DNA of 64,000 nucleotides from Azospirillum oryzae. GTDB taxonomy: Bacteria; Pseudomonadota; Alphaproteobacteria; Azospirillales; Azospirillaceae. The notes under the pieces were generated by a model, which had not been told where the DNA came from, searched no databases, and saw nothing but the letters and a program-made list of their open reading frames with translations. The position numbers and the translations under genes were made by a program. The DNA is taken from assembly GCF_008364795.1 (NCBI RefSeq), contig NZ_VTTM01000005.1:1-64000 (forward strand), read 5' to 3'. Position 1 is the first letter of the stretch; every line of letters begins with the position of its first letter. Shown one piece after another: positions 19,108 to 28,227 of this stretch.

Positions 19108-20492
19108 CGGTTGCGGTTCCCCTGGATAAGAGCGGCGGGTGCCGGCGAGAGAAGCTCGCCGTAAAGCGCGAGGTGGAGCGACGCGGCCTCCTCCGTCGGA
19201 CGGACGGCGGGGATGTTGGCCGACAGCCGGTCCCACAGGTCGGGTTCGGTCATCGCGCGGGTCATGACGCGGGCAAGGTCGGCGGGGTCGTTGGGGCGGA
19301 CATGCAGGCCGTCGACGCCGTCGCGCACCGCCTCCGCCATGCCCCCGATGCCGCTGACGATGACCGGGCGGCGGTGCTGGAAGGCCTCCTGGATCACCAG
19401 CGGCGCGTTCTCCCACCAGATCGACGGCATCACCACCCAGTCGGCGGCGGCGATCAGCGCCGGCATTTCCTGCGGCCGGTAGGGTCCGTGGGCGGTGGCG
19501 AGGCCGTTTGCCGCCTCGAAGCCGTCGGCTACCCGCTGGCGGAACTCCGGCGCTTGGTACAGGCTGCCGCCATGGACGGCCAATGAGGGGGAGAGGCCCT
19601 GCCGCGCCATGCGGGCGACGGCGTCGAGCGCCACGGTGACGCCCTTGAACGGGTTCAGGTTGCCGAAATAGGCGAAGGCGTCGCGCGCCGCACCGGGGGC
19701 GAGGCCACGCACCGGGGCCGGCTCGACCGACGGGCGGCTGTTCGCCATCACCTCGATCCGGGCGGGATCGAGGCCCCAGGCGACATAACGGTCGCGGAGG
19801 AAGCGGCTGGGCGCCAGGAAACGGTCGACCAGCCCGAACATCGCCTTGATGTGCTTCTCGCGCAGCAGGAACTGGTCGGCCGGCCGGTCGGGAAAGCAGC
19901 GGTGGCAGGCATCCGGCGACGCCTTGCTGCAAAGAGCGCGTCCGCCCTCACCACGCGGCGGGGTGACCATCTGCCCGTCATTGGCGCAGATCGGGTAATA
20001 GTCGTGCAGCGTGTAGACGATCTTCGCATCCGGGCAGACGCGGCGGATCAGGAACAGCATCTCCACGCCCAGCAGCAGCGTGTGATGCACATGTACAATG
20101 TCGGGCCGGAATGCGCGCAGCAGGTTGGACAGGTCGGGGACCAGCCCGTGCAGGTCGATCTGGCTCTGGTGGAAATGGTCGAAATGGCCGGCCCACAGCA
20201 GCACCTCGTCGGCGCTGCGGCCCAGCGTCTGGAAGCCGGTGCCGGGACGCGGCGCCCGGTGGGTGTCGTTGGTGCAGGCCAGGAACAGGCACTCCGCCCC
20301 CGCCGCCTTCAGGCCGCCGAACAGCTCGTGCGCGAAGATCTCGGTGCCGCCGGGATGCAGGCTGGGGTGGTTGTGCGCGATCAGCAGAACCCGCGGCGGC
20401 CGGGCGGCGACCAGCGGGCGCGCCGGCTGGCGCGGGGCGGGCCGGGCCGAGACATGGCCGGCGGGGAGCAGCGGAAGGCGGCGGCGGCTCAT
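19104..20492 (-). CDS. Glycosyltransferase family 4 protein
   Basis: The 462-residue enzyme has a proline/arginine-rich N-terminus of about 32 residues, then VLLIAHNHPSLHPGGTE (glycine loop), and a donor-binding region PSIWWENAPLVIQEAFQHRR (E-x7-E). It also has the CxxxxDxCxxCFP-like cluster (CSKASPDACHRCFP) found in the GT4 at 15495-16808. The two are clear paralogues, and both keep the key acidic residues. It probably acts at the cytoplasmic face of the inner membrane in building a surface glycan. It overlaps its neighbours by 4 bp on both sides (upstream methyltransferase, downstream GT2-like). Confidence 0.88.
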   Translation of the reverse strand: MSRRRLPLLPAGHVSARPAPRQPARPLVAARPPRVLLIAHNHPSLHPGGTEIFAHELFGGLKAAGAECLFLACTNDTHRAPRPGTGFQTLGRSADEVLLWAGHFDHFHQSQIDLHGLVPDLSNLLRAFRPDIVHVHHTLLLGVEMLFLIRRVCPDAKIVYTLHDYYPICANDGQMVTPPRGEGGRALCSKASPDACHRCFPDRPADQFLLREKHIKAMFGLVDRFLAPSRFLRDRYVAWGLDPARIEVMANSRPSVEPAPVRGLAPGAARDAFAYFGNLNPFKGVTVALDAVARMARQGLSPSLAVHGGSLYQAPEFRQRVADGFEAANGLATAHGPYRPQEMPALIAAADWVVMPSIWWENAPLVIQEAFQHRRPVIVSGIGGMAEAVRDGVDGLHVRPNDPADLARVMTRAMTEPDLWDRLSANIPAVRPTEEAASLHLALYGELLSPAPAALIQGNRNR

Positions 20493-21316
20493 GGCACGCT
20501 CCCCTTCTCCAGAACCAGCAGGTCCTGGAAATTCTCGGCCTCGCGCTGGCCGCTCCAGTGCCCGCGCATCACGGGACGCGCCGTCCGCAGGCCATGGGCG
20601 GCAAAGCGGCCGAGCAGGAACTCCTCGTCATAGGCGACGGCGGCGTTGGGATGCTCGGGATCGGCCAGCAGCTCGACTCCCGGCAGGTCCCGGAATGGCG
20701 GGCGGGCGGTGCCCTTGGCGATGCCGGCACGCGCGGTGGCGTCTGCCAGGAACAGGCTGAGGAAGCAGCGCCCGCCGGGCTTCAGCACCCGCGCGATCTC
20801 CGCCGCATAGCGCTCGGTGTCGGCCGTGCGAAGGTGGGTGATGACAGAGGTCAGGATGACGAAGTCGTAGGATGCGGCCTTGAAGGGCAGCGTCGCCGCC
20901 TCCCCCTCGATCCGGCCATCGGGATTGTAGAGGCCGTTGGCGACGTCGAGATGGTGGAAGCGGAACTCCGGATAGGCCGGGGTGATGGTCGAGGCGCACC
21001 AGCGGATGCCGTCCAGCACGATGTCGATGCCGTCGTAGGACGAGTCCAGATACTGGGTCAGCGGCAGCGCCATGCGGCCGACGCCGCAGCCGATCTCCAG
21101 CACCTTGTGGTCCGGACGCAAGCCGCCAAGCCGAACGAAATGGCGCAGGAACTCCGCCCCGATGGCGCGGAAATCGCCGTCGCCGATGAAATGCAGCTCA
21201 GGCGGCGGCACCGGCAGGAAGCGGTTGCGCGCGATCTGGGCACAGAGCCATTCCAGCCGCGGATCGGTCTGGCGGCGCAGGACGGCAAGCTGCGGAGTCG
21301 GCAGAAGCGCATTCAT
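20489..21316 (-). CDS. SAM-dependent class I methyltransferase
   Basis: The 275-residue protein has the SAM-binding motif VLEIGCGVGRMALPL and the later block LKPGGRCFLSLFL, both typical of class I (Rossmann) methyltransferases. It lies within the glycosyltransferase run and overlaps both flanking genes by 4 bp (ATGA). It therefore most likely methylates a sugar or the nonreducing end of the glycan made by this cluster. The acceptor atom cannot be read from the sequence. Confidence 0.85.
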   Translation of the reverse strand: MNALLPTPQLAVLRRQTDPRLEWLCAQIARNRFLPVPPPELHFIGDGDFRAIGAEFLRHFVRLGGLRPDHKVLEIGCGVGRMALPLTQYLDSSYDGIDIVLDGIRWCASTITPAYPEFRFHHLDVANGLYNPDGRIEGEAATLPFKAASYDFVILTSVITHLRTADTERYAAEIARVLKPGGRCFLSLFLADATARAGIAKGTARPPFRDLPGVELLADPEHPNAAVAYDEEFLLGRFAAHGLRTARPVMRGHWSGQREAENFQDLLVLEKGSVP

Positions 21317-23613
21317 CGGATCACCTGTGCGGTCTTGCGGGCACGGCCGGCCTTAGTGGGCCGCACCTCGTCGTCGGCATCCCAGTCGCGCGCCATCAAC
21401 TCGGCCATGCGGTCGGCCCAGCGGCGGCCATGGAGCCAGCGGTTGTATTCGGAGGCGACGCCGCGGGTGTAGCCCTGGTGCCTGCCGATGGAGCGGCGTT
21501 CCAGATGATACAGCTCGACCGACGGGGCATAGCGGATATCGAGACCCTGGCCGCGGATGCGCAGGCAGAGATCCGAATCCTCGAAGTCGCCGATGATGTA
21601 GTCTTCGCAGAAGCCGCCGGCGGCGGTGTAGGCGGCCCGCGTGGTCAGCAGGCAGGCGCCGGTCACGCCCGGAACCGAACGCGGACGGCAGGCGGCGGCG
21701 AAGTCCCGCGGCAGGCCCTTGAAGTAATGGTGGTTGTACCAGGCGCCCTGCAGATCGCGGTCGAAATAGAGCCCGGCATGCTGAAGGCTGTCGTCGTCGA
21801 ACAGCAGCTTCGGACCCACCGCGCCGATGCCGGGACGCTCCTCCAGCGCCGCGACCAGCTGCGGCAGCCAGCCGGCGCGGTCGGGCACCACGTCGGAGTT
21901 GAGCAGCAGCAGGCGATTGGCGCGGGCCACCGCGACGCCGGCATTGTTGGCGGCGGAATAGCCGTAATTGGCGCTCTGCACCAGCAGCAGCATCGGCAGG
22001 CCGTAGAGGCCGTGGAAGCCGCGCAACAGATGCACCACCTCGTCGCGTTGCTCCGGGCTGTCGAGCACGAAGACCAGTTCGGCATCGGCCATATCCTGGT
22101 CGGTGGCGAAGCAAGCGATCTGGAAGCGCAGGAATTCCAGCGTGCGGTAGAGCGGGATGATGACCGACACCGCCGGCTTGGTCTTGCGCTCGCCAAAGAC
22201 GACCAGTTCCGGCTCGCCACGGGTGGCGAGATGGGCGGCGTGCAGCGGGGCGACGGCAGGGCCGATGACGGTCTCCAGCAACTCCGGCGTGGCGAAGCGC
22301 GGCGGCAGGCTGCCCAGCACGGCGGCGCGGGCGTCGGCATCGGCCTGCGGACGCGGCGGCGGGACGAGGCGCAGCGCGCCGCCCGATGCCAGCCGAAGCT
22401 CCGCCGTCACCTGTAGCGCCTCCGCCGGCTCGGGCGGGCCCGGCAGATGCAGGATGAAACCGCTGCGATCGATGACGCCAGCGCCCGTGATGCCGTAGAG
22501 CTTGGCGACATCCTCGCGCGGGAAGCGGTGGGCGAAGCGCTCCACCCGGCGTTCGCCGCCGAAGGGGGTGCGCACCACCAGCTCCGCCGCCAGCCCATGC
22601 GGATCATGCAGCCAGCCGGCCAGGAACAACCCGCCGTCGGCCGTGGGAACCGCGAGGTCCAGCGAGGCGCCGATCGGCCGCTTGGCGTCGGCGGCCTGCC
22701 GGCGCGGCAGCGGGGCCAGCGCCTGCAACTCGCTGACCGCCGAGGCGGCGGACGCATCGCTGCGGCCACGTTGGGCAAGGCTGGTCAGCAGATAATGGCG
22801 AAGCGCGGCCGGCGTGTCGGGACGGGCGTTCAACCGGTCGGTCAGGGTCGGCAGGCCGACCGGTTCCTCCGGGAAACGGCGGCAGGCGACGCCGTTGGCG
22901 CCCAGCACCACCAGCAGGTTGCCCGGCGCGCACAGCCCACGGTCGATCAGCAGGTCGAAGGCGATGCGCCCCTTCCCCGCCGGATCGGCACCAATGCAGG
23001 CATCGAACGGCGCCCGTACCGCTGCGTTCGGCGACAGCACCACCAGACCGGTGATGGCGCCGAAGCGGCCGGACAGTGCGCCGGCACAGAGCAGGAGGTT
23101 GCCACCCGCCGTTGCTCGCACCGCCAGATCGGCCGGTTCCGCCCCACGATCCAGCACCAGGCGGCGGCACAGCACGGCGAAGGCGGCATCGCGACGAAGG
23201 GCCGGAGTGGAACAGGCGAAGTCGAACAGGAAGCGCAACACCCGCAGCCGGGCGGCGCCGTCCAGACTGCCGAGCAGCCCGGTAGGGTCCAGGTCGGCGG
23301 CGCCGGATTCGGTGCGAAGCTCGGCGATCACGCGGTTATTGGCGATGAAATGGATGGGCATCCGCGGGTCACGCGGTGCCGGCAGGATCGACAGAACACG
23401 CCGCCCGCCCCATCCGGTCTCGACGGTCAGCGTGGTGAAGGGCGGACGCACCGGCTCGCCGTCGACGCTCGGCGTGATCGAACCGACGGGGCCGGTCGTG
23501 CCGTCCGCCGTCCCGTCCATCGTCCAGGAGACGAGGAGGAAGCGGCGGCCCAGCGCCAGTCGTTGGGCGGGGGCGATCGACACCGAATTCGGCAGGACGG
23601 CGATGACGGTCAT
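21313..23613 (-). CDS. Large GT2 glycosyltransferase with N-terminal GWLHDP module
   Basis: The 766-residue protein has about 500 residues before the catalytic domain, including a module with GLFLAGWLHDP at about 340-350. The GT2 domain follows, with VSVIIPLYRTLEFL, the DxD-equivalent NSDVVP (572-577), GVTGACLLTTRAAY, and the acidic GDFEDSDLCLR (about 676-686). All catalytic features of an inverting GT2 transferase are present. I use the ATG at 23613, which is followed by TVIAVLP; an upstream extension of 35 residues is arginine/serine-rich and unlikely. It is the first gene of the tightly overlapping glycan unit, and its RBS is weak. Confidence 0.85.
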   Translation of the reverse strand: MTVIAVLPNSVSIAPAQRLALGRRFLLVSWTMDGTADGTTGPVGSITPSVDGEPVRPPFTTLTVETGWGGRRVLSILPAPRDPRMPIHFIANNRVIAELRTESGAADLDPTGLLGSLDGAARLRVLRFLFDFACSTPALRRDAAFAVLCRRLVLDRGAEPADLAVRATAGGNLLLCAGALSGRFGAITGLVVLSPNAAVRAPFDACIGADPAGKGRIAFDLLIDRGLCAPGNLLVVLGANGVACRRFPEEPVGLPTLTDRLNARPDTPAALRHYLLTSLAQRGRSDASAASAVSELQALAPLPRRQAADAKRPIGASLDLAVPTADGGLFLAGWLHDPHGLAAELVVRTPFGGERRVERFAHRFPREDVAKLYGITGAGVIDRSGFILHLPGPPEPAEALQVTAELRLASGGALRLVPPPRPQADADARAAVLGSLPPRFATPELLETVIGPAVAPLHAAHLATRGEPELVVFGERKTKPAVSVIIPLYRTLEFLRFQIACFATDQDMADAELVFVLDSPEQRDEVVHLLRGFHGLYGLPMLLLVQSANYGYSAANNAGVAVARANRLLLLNSDVVPDRAGWLPQLVAALEERPGIGAVGPKLLFDDDSLQHAGLYFDRDLQGAWYNHHYFKGLPRDFAAACRPRSVPGVTGACLLTTRAAYTAAGGFCEDYIIGDFEDSDLCLRIRGQGLDIRYAPSVELYHLERRSIGRHQGYTRGVASEYNRWLHGRRWADRMAELMARDWDADDEVRPTKAGRARKTAQVIR

Positions 23614-23670
23614 TGATTGGGATTCCGGCAGCGTCGATGGATCTGAAGGTCGTAAAGGCGGACTTCGGGC

Positions 23671-23707
23671 AAAGGGGGACCGGCGGCGGCTTTGACACCA
23701 CCGGTCC
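23671..23707 (-). terminator. Possible terminator downstream of the RTX gene
   Basis: GGACCGG (23677-23683) and CCGGTCC (23701-23707) can pair around a loop of about 17 nt, with two more G-C pairs beyond one mismatch. For minus-strand transcripts this follows the RTX stop codon by about 50 nt. Downstream it reads CCCTTTG, so the U-tract is poor. It may only attenuate readthrough into the glycan genes. Confidence 0.3.
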
Positions 23708-23755
23708 GTCCTTCTCATCAGCCGCTTGGAAAAGCGTCAGACGATCAGTGCCCGG

Positions 23756-24574
23756 TTAGTGGATGACGAAGAAGTCGTTCGGGTGGTTGTGGATGTCCGC
23801 AGCCGAGACACCCTTCAGCGTGATGCTGTCGCCATGGCCGAGGTCGATCACGGCGTCGCCATGCTGGTCGGTGACGCGTGCGGCCAGATCGGCGGCGTCG
23901 GTCACCTTCAGACCGTTGATGTTGCGGGAGATCTGCAGAACATCCTCGCCGGCCTTGAAGTCCAGGACCACGTCCTGGCCGCCGCCGCCGGAGAAGATGA
24001 AGACATCGTGGCCGGCGCCGCCGGACAGGATGTCGTTGCCCTTCCCGCCGTCCAGAATGTCGTTGCCGTCGTCGCCGAACAGCACGTCGTTGCCGTCGCC
24101 GCCGGACAGCATGTCGTTGCCGGTGCCGCCATGCAGGATGTCGTTGCCCTTGCCGCCGTCCAGGATGTCGTCGTGGCCGCCGCCGGACAGGATGTCGTCA
24201 CCCTTGCCGCCGGTCAGAATGTCGTTGCCGTCCCCCCCGGACAGCACGTCATTGCCGTTGCCGCCATCCAGCACGTCACGACCGGCGCCGCCGATCAGAA
24301 CGTCGTCACCATTCCCCCCCAGGATGATGTCGTCGCCCGAACCGCCGTCGATCATGTCGGTGCCGTTACCCCCCAGCAGCACGTCCGCCGCAGTGCCGCC
24401 ATGGATCACGTCCGCACCGTTCCCCCCGAACAGAGCGTCATGTCCATCGCCGCCGAGCAGAGTGTCGCTCCCGTTGCCCCCCAGCACCAGGTCGTTCCCC
24501 TGTCCGCCAACCAGCAGATCGTCATGATTCGTGCCGACATGCACGTCGTAGCTGCCCCCAGGAACCGTAGCCAT
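23756..24574 (-). CDS. RTX-repeat calcium-binding protein without an enzymatic domain
   Basis: The 272-residue protein is almost entirely RTX beta-roll. After about 20 N-terminal residues come 19 consecutive nine-residue units of the GGxGxDxLx type (about residues 24-195). An 80-residue C-terminal domain follows ([16 protein letters not shown] ...) ending FFVIH, of the serralysin C-terminal type that carries the uncleaved type I secretion signal. It should fold on binding Ca2+ outside the cell. An HlyD adaptor and a PrtD-type ABC exporter are encoded on the same strand about 0.6 kb upstream. I choose the ATG preceded by AAGGAG; an upstream start would add 49 residues with no similarity. No enzyme domain is present, so a structural or adhesive surface role is likely. 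Confidence 0.88.
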   Translation of the reverse strand: MATVPGGSYDVHVGTNHDDLLVGGQGNDLVLGGNGSDTLLGGDGHDALFGGNGADVIHGGTAADVLLGGNGTDMIDGGSGDDIILGGNGDDVLIGGAGRDVLDGGNGNDVLSGGDGNDILTGGKGDDILSGGGHDDILDGGKGNDILHGGTGNDMLSGGDGNDVLFGDDGNDILDGGKGNDILSGGAGHDVFIFSGGGGQDVVLDFKAGEDVLQISRNINGLKVTDAADLAARVTDQHGDAVIDLGHGDSITLKGVSAADIHNHPNDFFVIH

Positions 24575-25025
24575 CGTAGGTGTCTCCTTGCGATGTGATT
24601 GGGATTGTTGGGCCGTCTTTCGGCCTCGCTCGAAAGGCTGAGCTCGCCTTTCGGTGTAACCAAATCTATAGGGCGGATAGTGTGATAAAACGCGGGCACA
24701 TGGAAGAGAAAGTTGAGTCAAGACAACTGATTCTTGCAGTAGAACGCATTGTCGATATTTTCAAAAAGACAGTTAGTCTGATTTGCATCGAAATTCTAAG
24801 CAGTTTCCGTTTTAAAAAATGGTGGTCAGACCCGCATTTCCGCCATTGCAAAGCCACGGACCGGCTGAAAATCCAGCAAAAAGCCCAAATCGTTAAAAGA
24901 AGGTTTTTAAAATCCGGTGGTCCACTTAAAGCCACAGTCGAGCCCCAGCTGACGGTCGGGGCGCTTTTCGCATCGGATTGCACGCTGCGCTTTACTCAGC
25001 CGTCATTCCCGCAAAGGGGATGTGC
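24575..25025. promoter_or_regulatory. AT-rich region upstream of the RTX gene
   Basis: This gap is clearly richer in A and T than its surroundings, especially 24660-24920, which has several runs of T or A. Open frames here have no RBS and no recognisable product. It should carry the promoter of the RTX gene (minus strand), whose leader ends in AAGGAG. The length and composition suggest regulator sites or a nucleoid-protein-bound silencing region, but I could not define a specific motif. Confidence 0.45.
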
Positions 25026-25056
25026 AAAAGGGCCGGCGTGGGGGACGCCGGCCCTT
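25026..25056 (-). terminator. Rho-independent terminator of the type I secretion operon
   Basis: A perfect 12-bp stem (25028-25039 with 25045-25056, core GGGCCGGCGT/ACGCCGGCCC) encloses a five-base loop. On the minus strand it is followed by TTTT, about 95 nt after the stop of the HlyD-family gene. It separates the secretion genes from the RTX gene, so the latter must have its own promoter. Confidence 0.8.
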
Positions 25057-25150
25057 CCACGGGGCCGCTTGGCAGGAGATGGACACCCATGCAAGGACCC
25101 CAGCCCACACCGGCCCGAACGGGGGAGGACCGGGGGGATGGCGGTTCCGC

Positions 25151-26506
25151 TTACCGCTCGCGGAAGGCCCTCTGCAGGCCGTCGGTCAGCGGTGTCAGGA
25201 AATAATCGATGGCGCGGCGGGCGTGGCCGTGGATCATCACTTCGGCCGGCATGCCGGGATGCAGCTCGACATTCGGCAGGGCCTTCAGCTCCGCCGCATC
25301 CATGCTGATCCGCGCCGCGAAGTAATAGGCGCCGGTGCGCTCGTCCTCCAACTGGTCGGCCGACAGCGACACCACCTGCCCGGCGACCGGCGGCACGGCG
25401 CGCTGGCGATAGCCGGTCAGCTTCACCATTGCCTTGCTGCCGACCTCCACATTCTGGACGTCATGCGGTGAGACGCGCGCCTCTACGATCATGGCGTCGT
25501 CCTGCGGCACGATGTCGAGGATGCCGGCTCCGGTGGGGATCACGCCGCCTGGGGTGAAGAACTTCAAACCTGTCACACGCCCGGCCTGGGGTGCGGTGAC
25601 CGCCTGGCGCAGAAGCACGTCATCGGCGCTGCGCAGCCGTTCGGACAGGTCGGAAACGCTGGCCTGGGCCGCCTGCAGGTCGGTCGAGACCTCCGACCGC
25701 CGGGTGTTGCCGATGTTGATCATGGTCAGCTCGGCGGCGGCAATGGCCTGTTCCGCCTTGGACTTGTTCGCCATCAGCTCGCCCAGTCGGCCTTCGGAAT
25801 CGGCGACGTTGCGCTGAAGCTCCAGCATCCGCGGCTTGCGCTCATATCCCTTCGCCAGCAGACCCTGCACCACCCGCAACTCGTCCTGGGTGTAGCGCAG
25901 ACGGTCGGCGGTTGCGACGCGCTGGGCCTCCAGCGCCACGATCTCGTCGCGCAGCTGGGAGATTTGCTTTCGCTGGATTCCCAGTTGGGCCTCGTAGCTG
26001 TCATGGCGGGACCGGAACAGCCGTTCCTCCACCGACATCGCCTCGGCCGCCACCGGGTTGTCGCGAGCGGCCTTCATCAGTTCCTCTGCGAACAGGGGAT
26101 TCGGTGCGTCCGACTGTTCGGCGCGCAGTCGGCCCAACTTTGCCAACGCGGTCCAATACTGCCCTTGCAACTGCGCGACCACGGCCTGGCTTTGCGTCGA
26201 GTCCATCCGCAGCAGCACCTGGCCGGCCTGCACGAGGTCGCCGTCTTTGACCAGAAGATCGCGCAGGATGCCGCCCTCCAGATGGGAAACGGTCTTGCGG
26301 TGGCTTTCCACCATCACGGTGCCGGCGGCAAGGGCGGCGCTGTCCAGGCTGGCGGTGAAGCCCCAGGTCAGGAAGCCGCCGAAGCCGACCAGCACGGCCA
26401 GCGCGCCCGCCAGCGCGGTGCCGCGCAGCGACGGTTCGACCGGCGCCATGTCGATGGTGGCGGTCCAGACGGGCTGGGACGACAGGAGGGGCGTGTCGCT
26501 GCTCAT
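25151..26506 (-). CDS. Type I secretion membrane fusion (HlyD/PrtE) protein
   Basis: The 451-residue protein has one membrane segment near the N-terminus (about 30-55) and a biotinyl/lipoyl-like hairpin block (TVSHLEGGILRDLLV, VLLRMDSTQ). A long periplasmic coiled coil and the C-terminal beta-barrel of HlyD-family adaptors follow (GAGILDIVPQDD ... VSPHDVQNVEVG). It links the inner membrane ABC exporter to an outer membrane TolC-like channel. It overlaps the ABC gene by 4 bp (ATGA). No TolC gene is nearby, so the channel must be encoded elsewhere. Confidence 0.92.
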   Translation of the reverse strand: MSSDTPLLSSQPVWTATIDMAPVEPSLRGTALAGALAVLVGFGGFLTWGFTASLDSAALAAGTVMVESHRKTVSHLEGGILRDLLVKDGDLVQAGQVLLRMDSTQSQAVVAQLQGQYWTALAKLGRLRAEQSDAPNPLFAEELMKAARDNPVAAEAMSVEERLFRSRHDSYEAQLGIQRKQISQLRDEIVALEAQRVATADRLRYTQDELRVVQGLLAKGYERKPRMLELQRNVADSEGRLGELMANKSKAEQAIAAAELTMINIGNTRRSEVSTDLQAAQASVSDLSERLRSADDVLLRQAVTAPQAGRVTGLKFFTPGGVIPTGAGILDIVPQDDAMIVEARVSPHDVQNVEVGSKAMVKLTGYRQRAVPPVAGQVVSLSADQLEDERTGAYYFAARISMDAAELKALPNVELHPGMPAEVMIHGHARRAIDYFLTPLTDGLQRAFRER

Positions 26507-28227
26507 CGCTGTTCTCCGCTGCGGACAAGGCGGGTCACGCCGGCGGGGACGCCGCCCGGCTGGACCAGTTTCAGGACGTCGCTGCGGGCGCCGAAATGCT
26601 CGACAGCGCCCTCCTTCATCACCACCAGCTTGTCGGCGATGGCGACGATGGAGGGGCGGTGGGCGATCATCACCACCGTCGTGCCGTCTGCCTTCACCTT
26701 GTGAACGGCGTTCAGCAGCGCCTGCTCGCCCTCATGGTCGAGGTTGGAATTGGGTTCGTCCAGCACCAGCAGGCGCGGACAGCCGAACAGCGCGCGGGCC
26801 AGCGCGATGCGCTGCCGCTGGCCGCCGGACAGCGAAAAGGCGCTATCGCCCACCGGCGTGTCGTAGCCGAAGGGCAAGCGGCCGATCATCTCGTGCACCC
26901 CCGCCAACCGGGCGGCGCGGACGATCTCCGCCGGGTCGGCGCTGGCCATGCGGGAAATGTTCTCGCCGATGGTGCCGTCCAGCAACGCCACCGACTGCGG
27001 CACGTAGCCGACATATCTGCCGAAGCTTTCGCGCTCCCACAGATAGGTGCTGGTGCCGTCCAGATAGATGCCGCCGGCCGTCGGCTGCCAGACGCCGACC
27101 AGCAGGCGGGCCAGTGTCGATTTGCCGGCGCCCGACGGGCCGATGACGCCCAGCACCTCCCCCGCCTCGATCGCGAAGGAGACGTTGCGCAACACCGGGC
27201 GGCTCAGACCGGCCGGCACATGGCTGACGCGGTCGACGGTCAGCGCGCCAGTGGGTTGCGGCAGCGGCATGGTGGAGCGGGCGGAGGCGCCGTTGTTCAG
27301 CAGGTCGCGGATGCGGCGGTGCGCCTCCAGCGCCTTCACCCACTGGCGCCAGCCGTCCACCAGCTGTTCGAAGGGGTGCAGCAACCGCCCGGTGATGAGG
27401 CCGGCGGCCATCATGCTGCCGGGCGTCACCAGATTGTCGATCACCAGCGTGGCACCGGCCGCGATCACGCCGACCTGCAGGATCATCCGCAGCGAGCGGG
27501 AGGACGCGGCCAGCCCGCGCGACAGCGTGGCGCCGCGGTCGATCATTCCGGCCGATCCGCTTTGCGCCGCCTGCCAGCGCCGGGCCAGGGCCGGCAGCAT
27601 GCCCATCGCCTCGATGGCTTCTGCATGGCGGACGGTGCCGGCGATGTCGGCGAAGACGCGGGCAGAGGCCTCGTTCGCCTGGGCCATCGGCCGGCGGGTC
27701 AGCATGTCGGTCAGCACGCCCATCACCAGCAGCACCAGCGCCGAGATGATGGCGAGCACACCATAGACCGGGTGCAGCAGGAACAGGATAGCCAGGAAGA
27801 TCGGCGCCCAGGCCAGCTCCAGCGGAGCGGTCACCGCACTGCTGGTCATGAAGCTTCGCAGGTCGTTCAGGTCGCGCATGGTCTGAGCCGCATTGCGCGG
27901 CCCGCCCGACAGCGCGTCGACGATGGACGCCTCCAGCGCCGGGACGTTGAAGCGGTGCGCGATCACGGCGCTGGTCACCAGGAAGGCACGGGCGCGGATG
28001 AAGTCCAGCACGCCGTACAGCGCCAGCGCCCCCACCGCGATGATCGCCAGCATCGTCAGCGTTTCCAGGCTGCGGCTGCTCATCACCCGGTCATAGACCT
28101 GCATGGTGAAGAGCGGCAGCACCAGCATCAGGACATTCACGAACAGGCTGAGGACACCGGCCAGCAGCAGGCCCTGTCCGATCTTCCGGTAGGCTTGGGT
28201 CAGCAGGGGCCGATCCACGGAACTCAT
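26503..28227 (-). CDS. Type I secretion ABC transporter (PrtD-like)
   Basis: The 574-residue protein fuses a six-segment exporter membrane domain (about 1-310) to an ATPase. The ATPase has Walker A GPSGAGKST, signature LSGGQRQR, Walker B LLVLDEPNSNLD and the switch histidine in IAHRPS. There is no N-terminal C39 peptidase domain, which groups it with exporters of RTX proteins carrying uncleaved C-terminal signals (PrtD, AprD). I choose the ATG before SSVDRPLL, which has AGGA upstream; a longer frame to 28431 is proline/arginine-rich and unlikely. The RTX protein at 23756-24574 is the obvious candidate substrate. Confidence 0.92.
   Translation of the reverse strand: MSSVDRPLLTQAYRKIGQGLLLAGVLSLFVNVLMLVLPLFTMQVYDRVMSSRSLETLTMLAIIAVGALALYGVLDFIRARAFLVTSAVIAHRFNVPALEASIVDALSGGPRNAAQTMRDLNDLRSFMTSSAVTAPLELAWAPIFLAILFLLHPVYGVLAIISALVLLVMGVLTDMLTRRPMAQANEASARVFADIAGTVRHAEAIEAMGMLPALARRWQAAQSGSAGMIDRGATLSRGLAASSRSLRMILQVGVIAAGATLVIDNLVTPGSMMAAGLITGRLLHPFEQLVDGWRQWVKALEAHRRIRDLLNNGASARSTMPLPQPTGALTVDRVSHVPAGLSRPVLRNVSFAIEAGEVLGVIGPSGAGKSTLARLLVGVWQPTAGGIYLDGTSTYLWERESFGRYVGYVPQSVALLDGTIGENISRMASADPAEIVRAARLAGVHEMIGRLPFGYDTPVGDSAFSLSGGQRQRIALARALFGCPRLLVLDEPNSNLDHEGEQALLNAVHKVKADGTTVVMIAHRPSIVAIADKLVVMKEGAVEHFGARSDVLKLVQPGGVPAGVTRLVRSGEQR

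Noticed and set aside
19108-19932. 5' extension of the GT2-like gene (open frame to 19932)
   Set aside because: It overlaps the GT4 gene in another frame and has a low-complexity Pro/Arg-rich translation. The ATGA overlap at 19104-19107 gives the real start.
23829-24500. Tandem DNA repeats resembling a minisatellite or CRISPR-like array
   Set aside because: The periodicity of about 27 bp reflects the nine-residue RTX protein repeats; there are no regular spacers.
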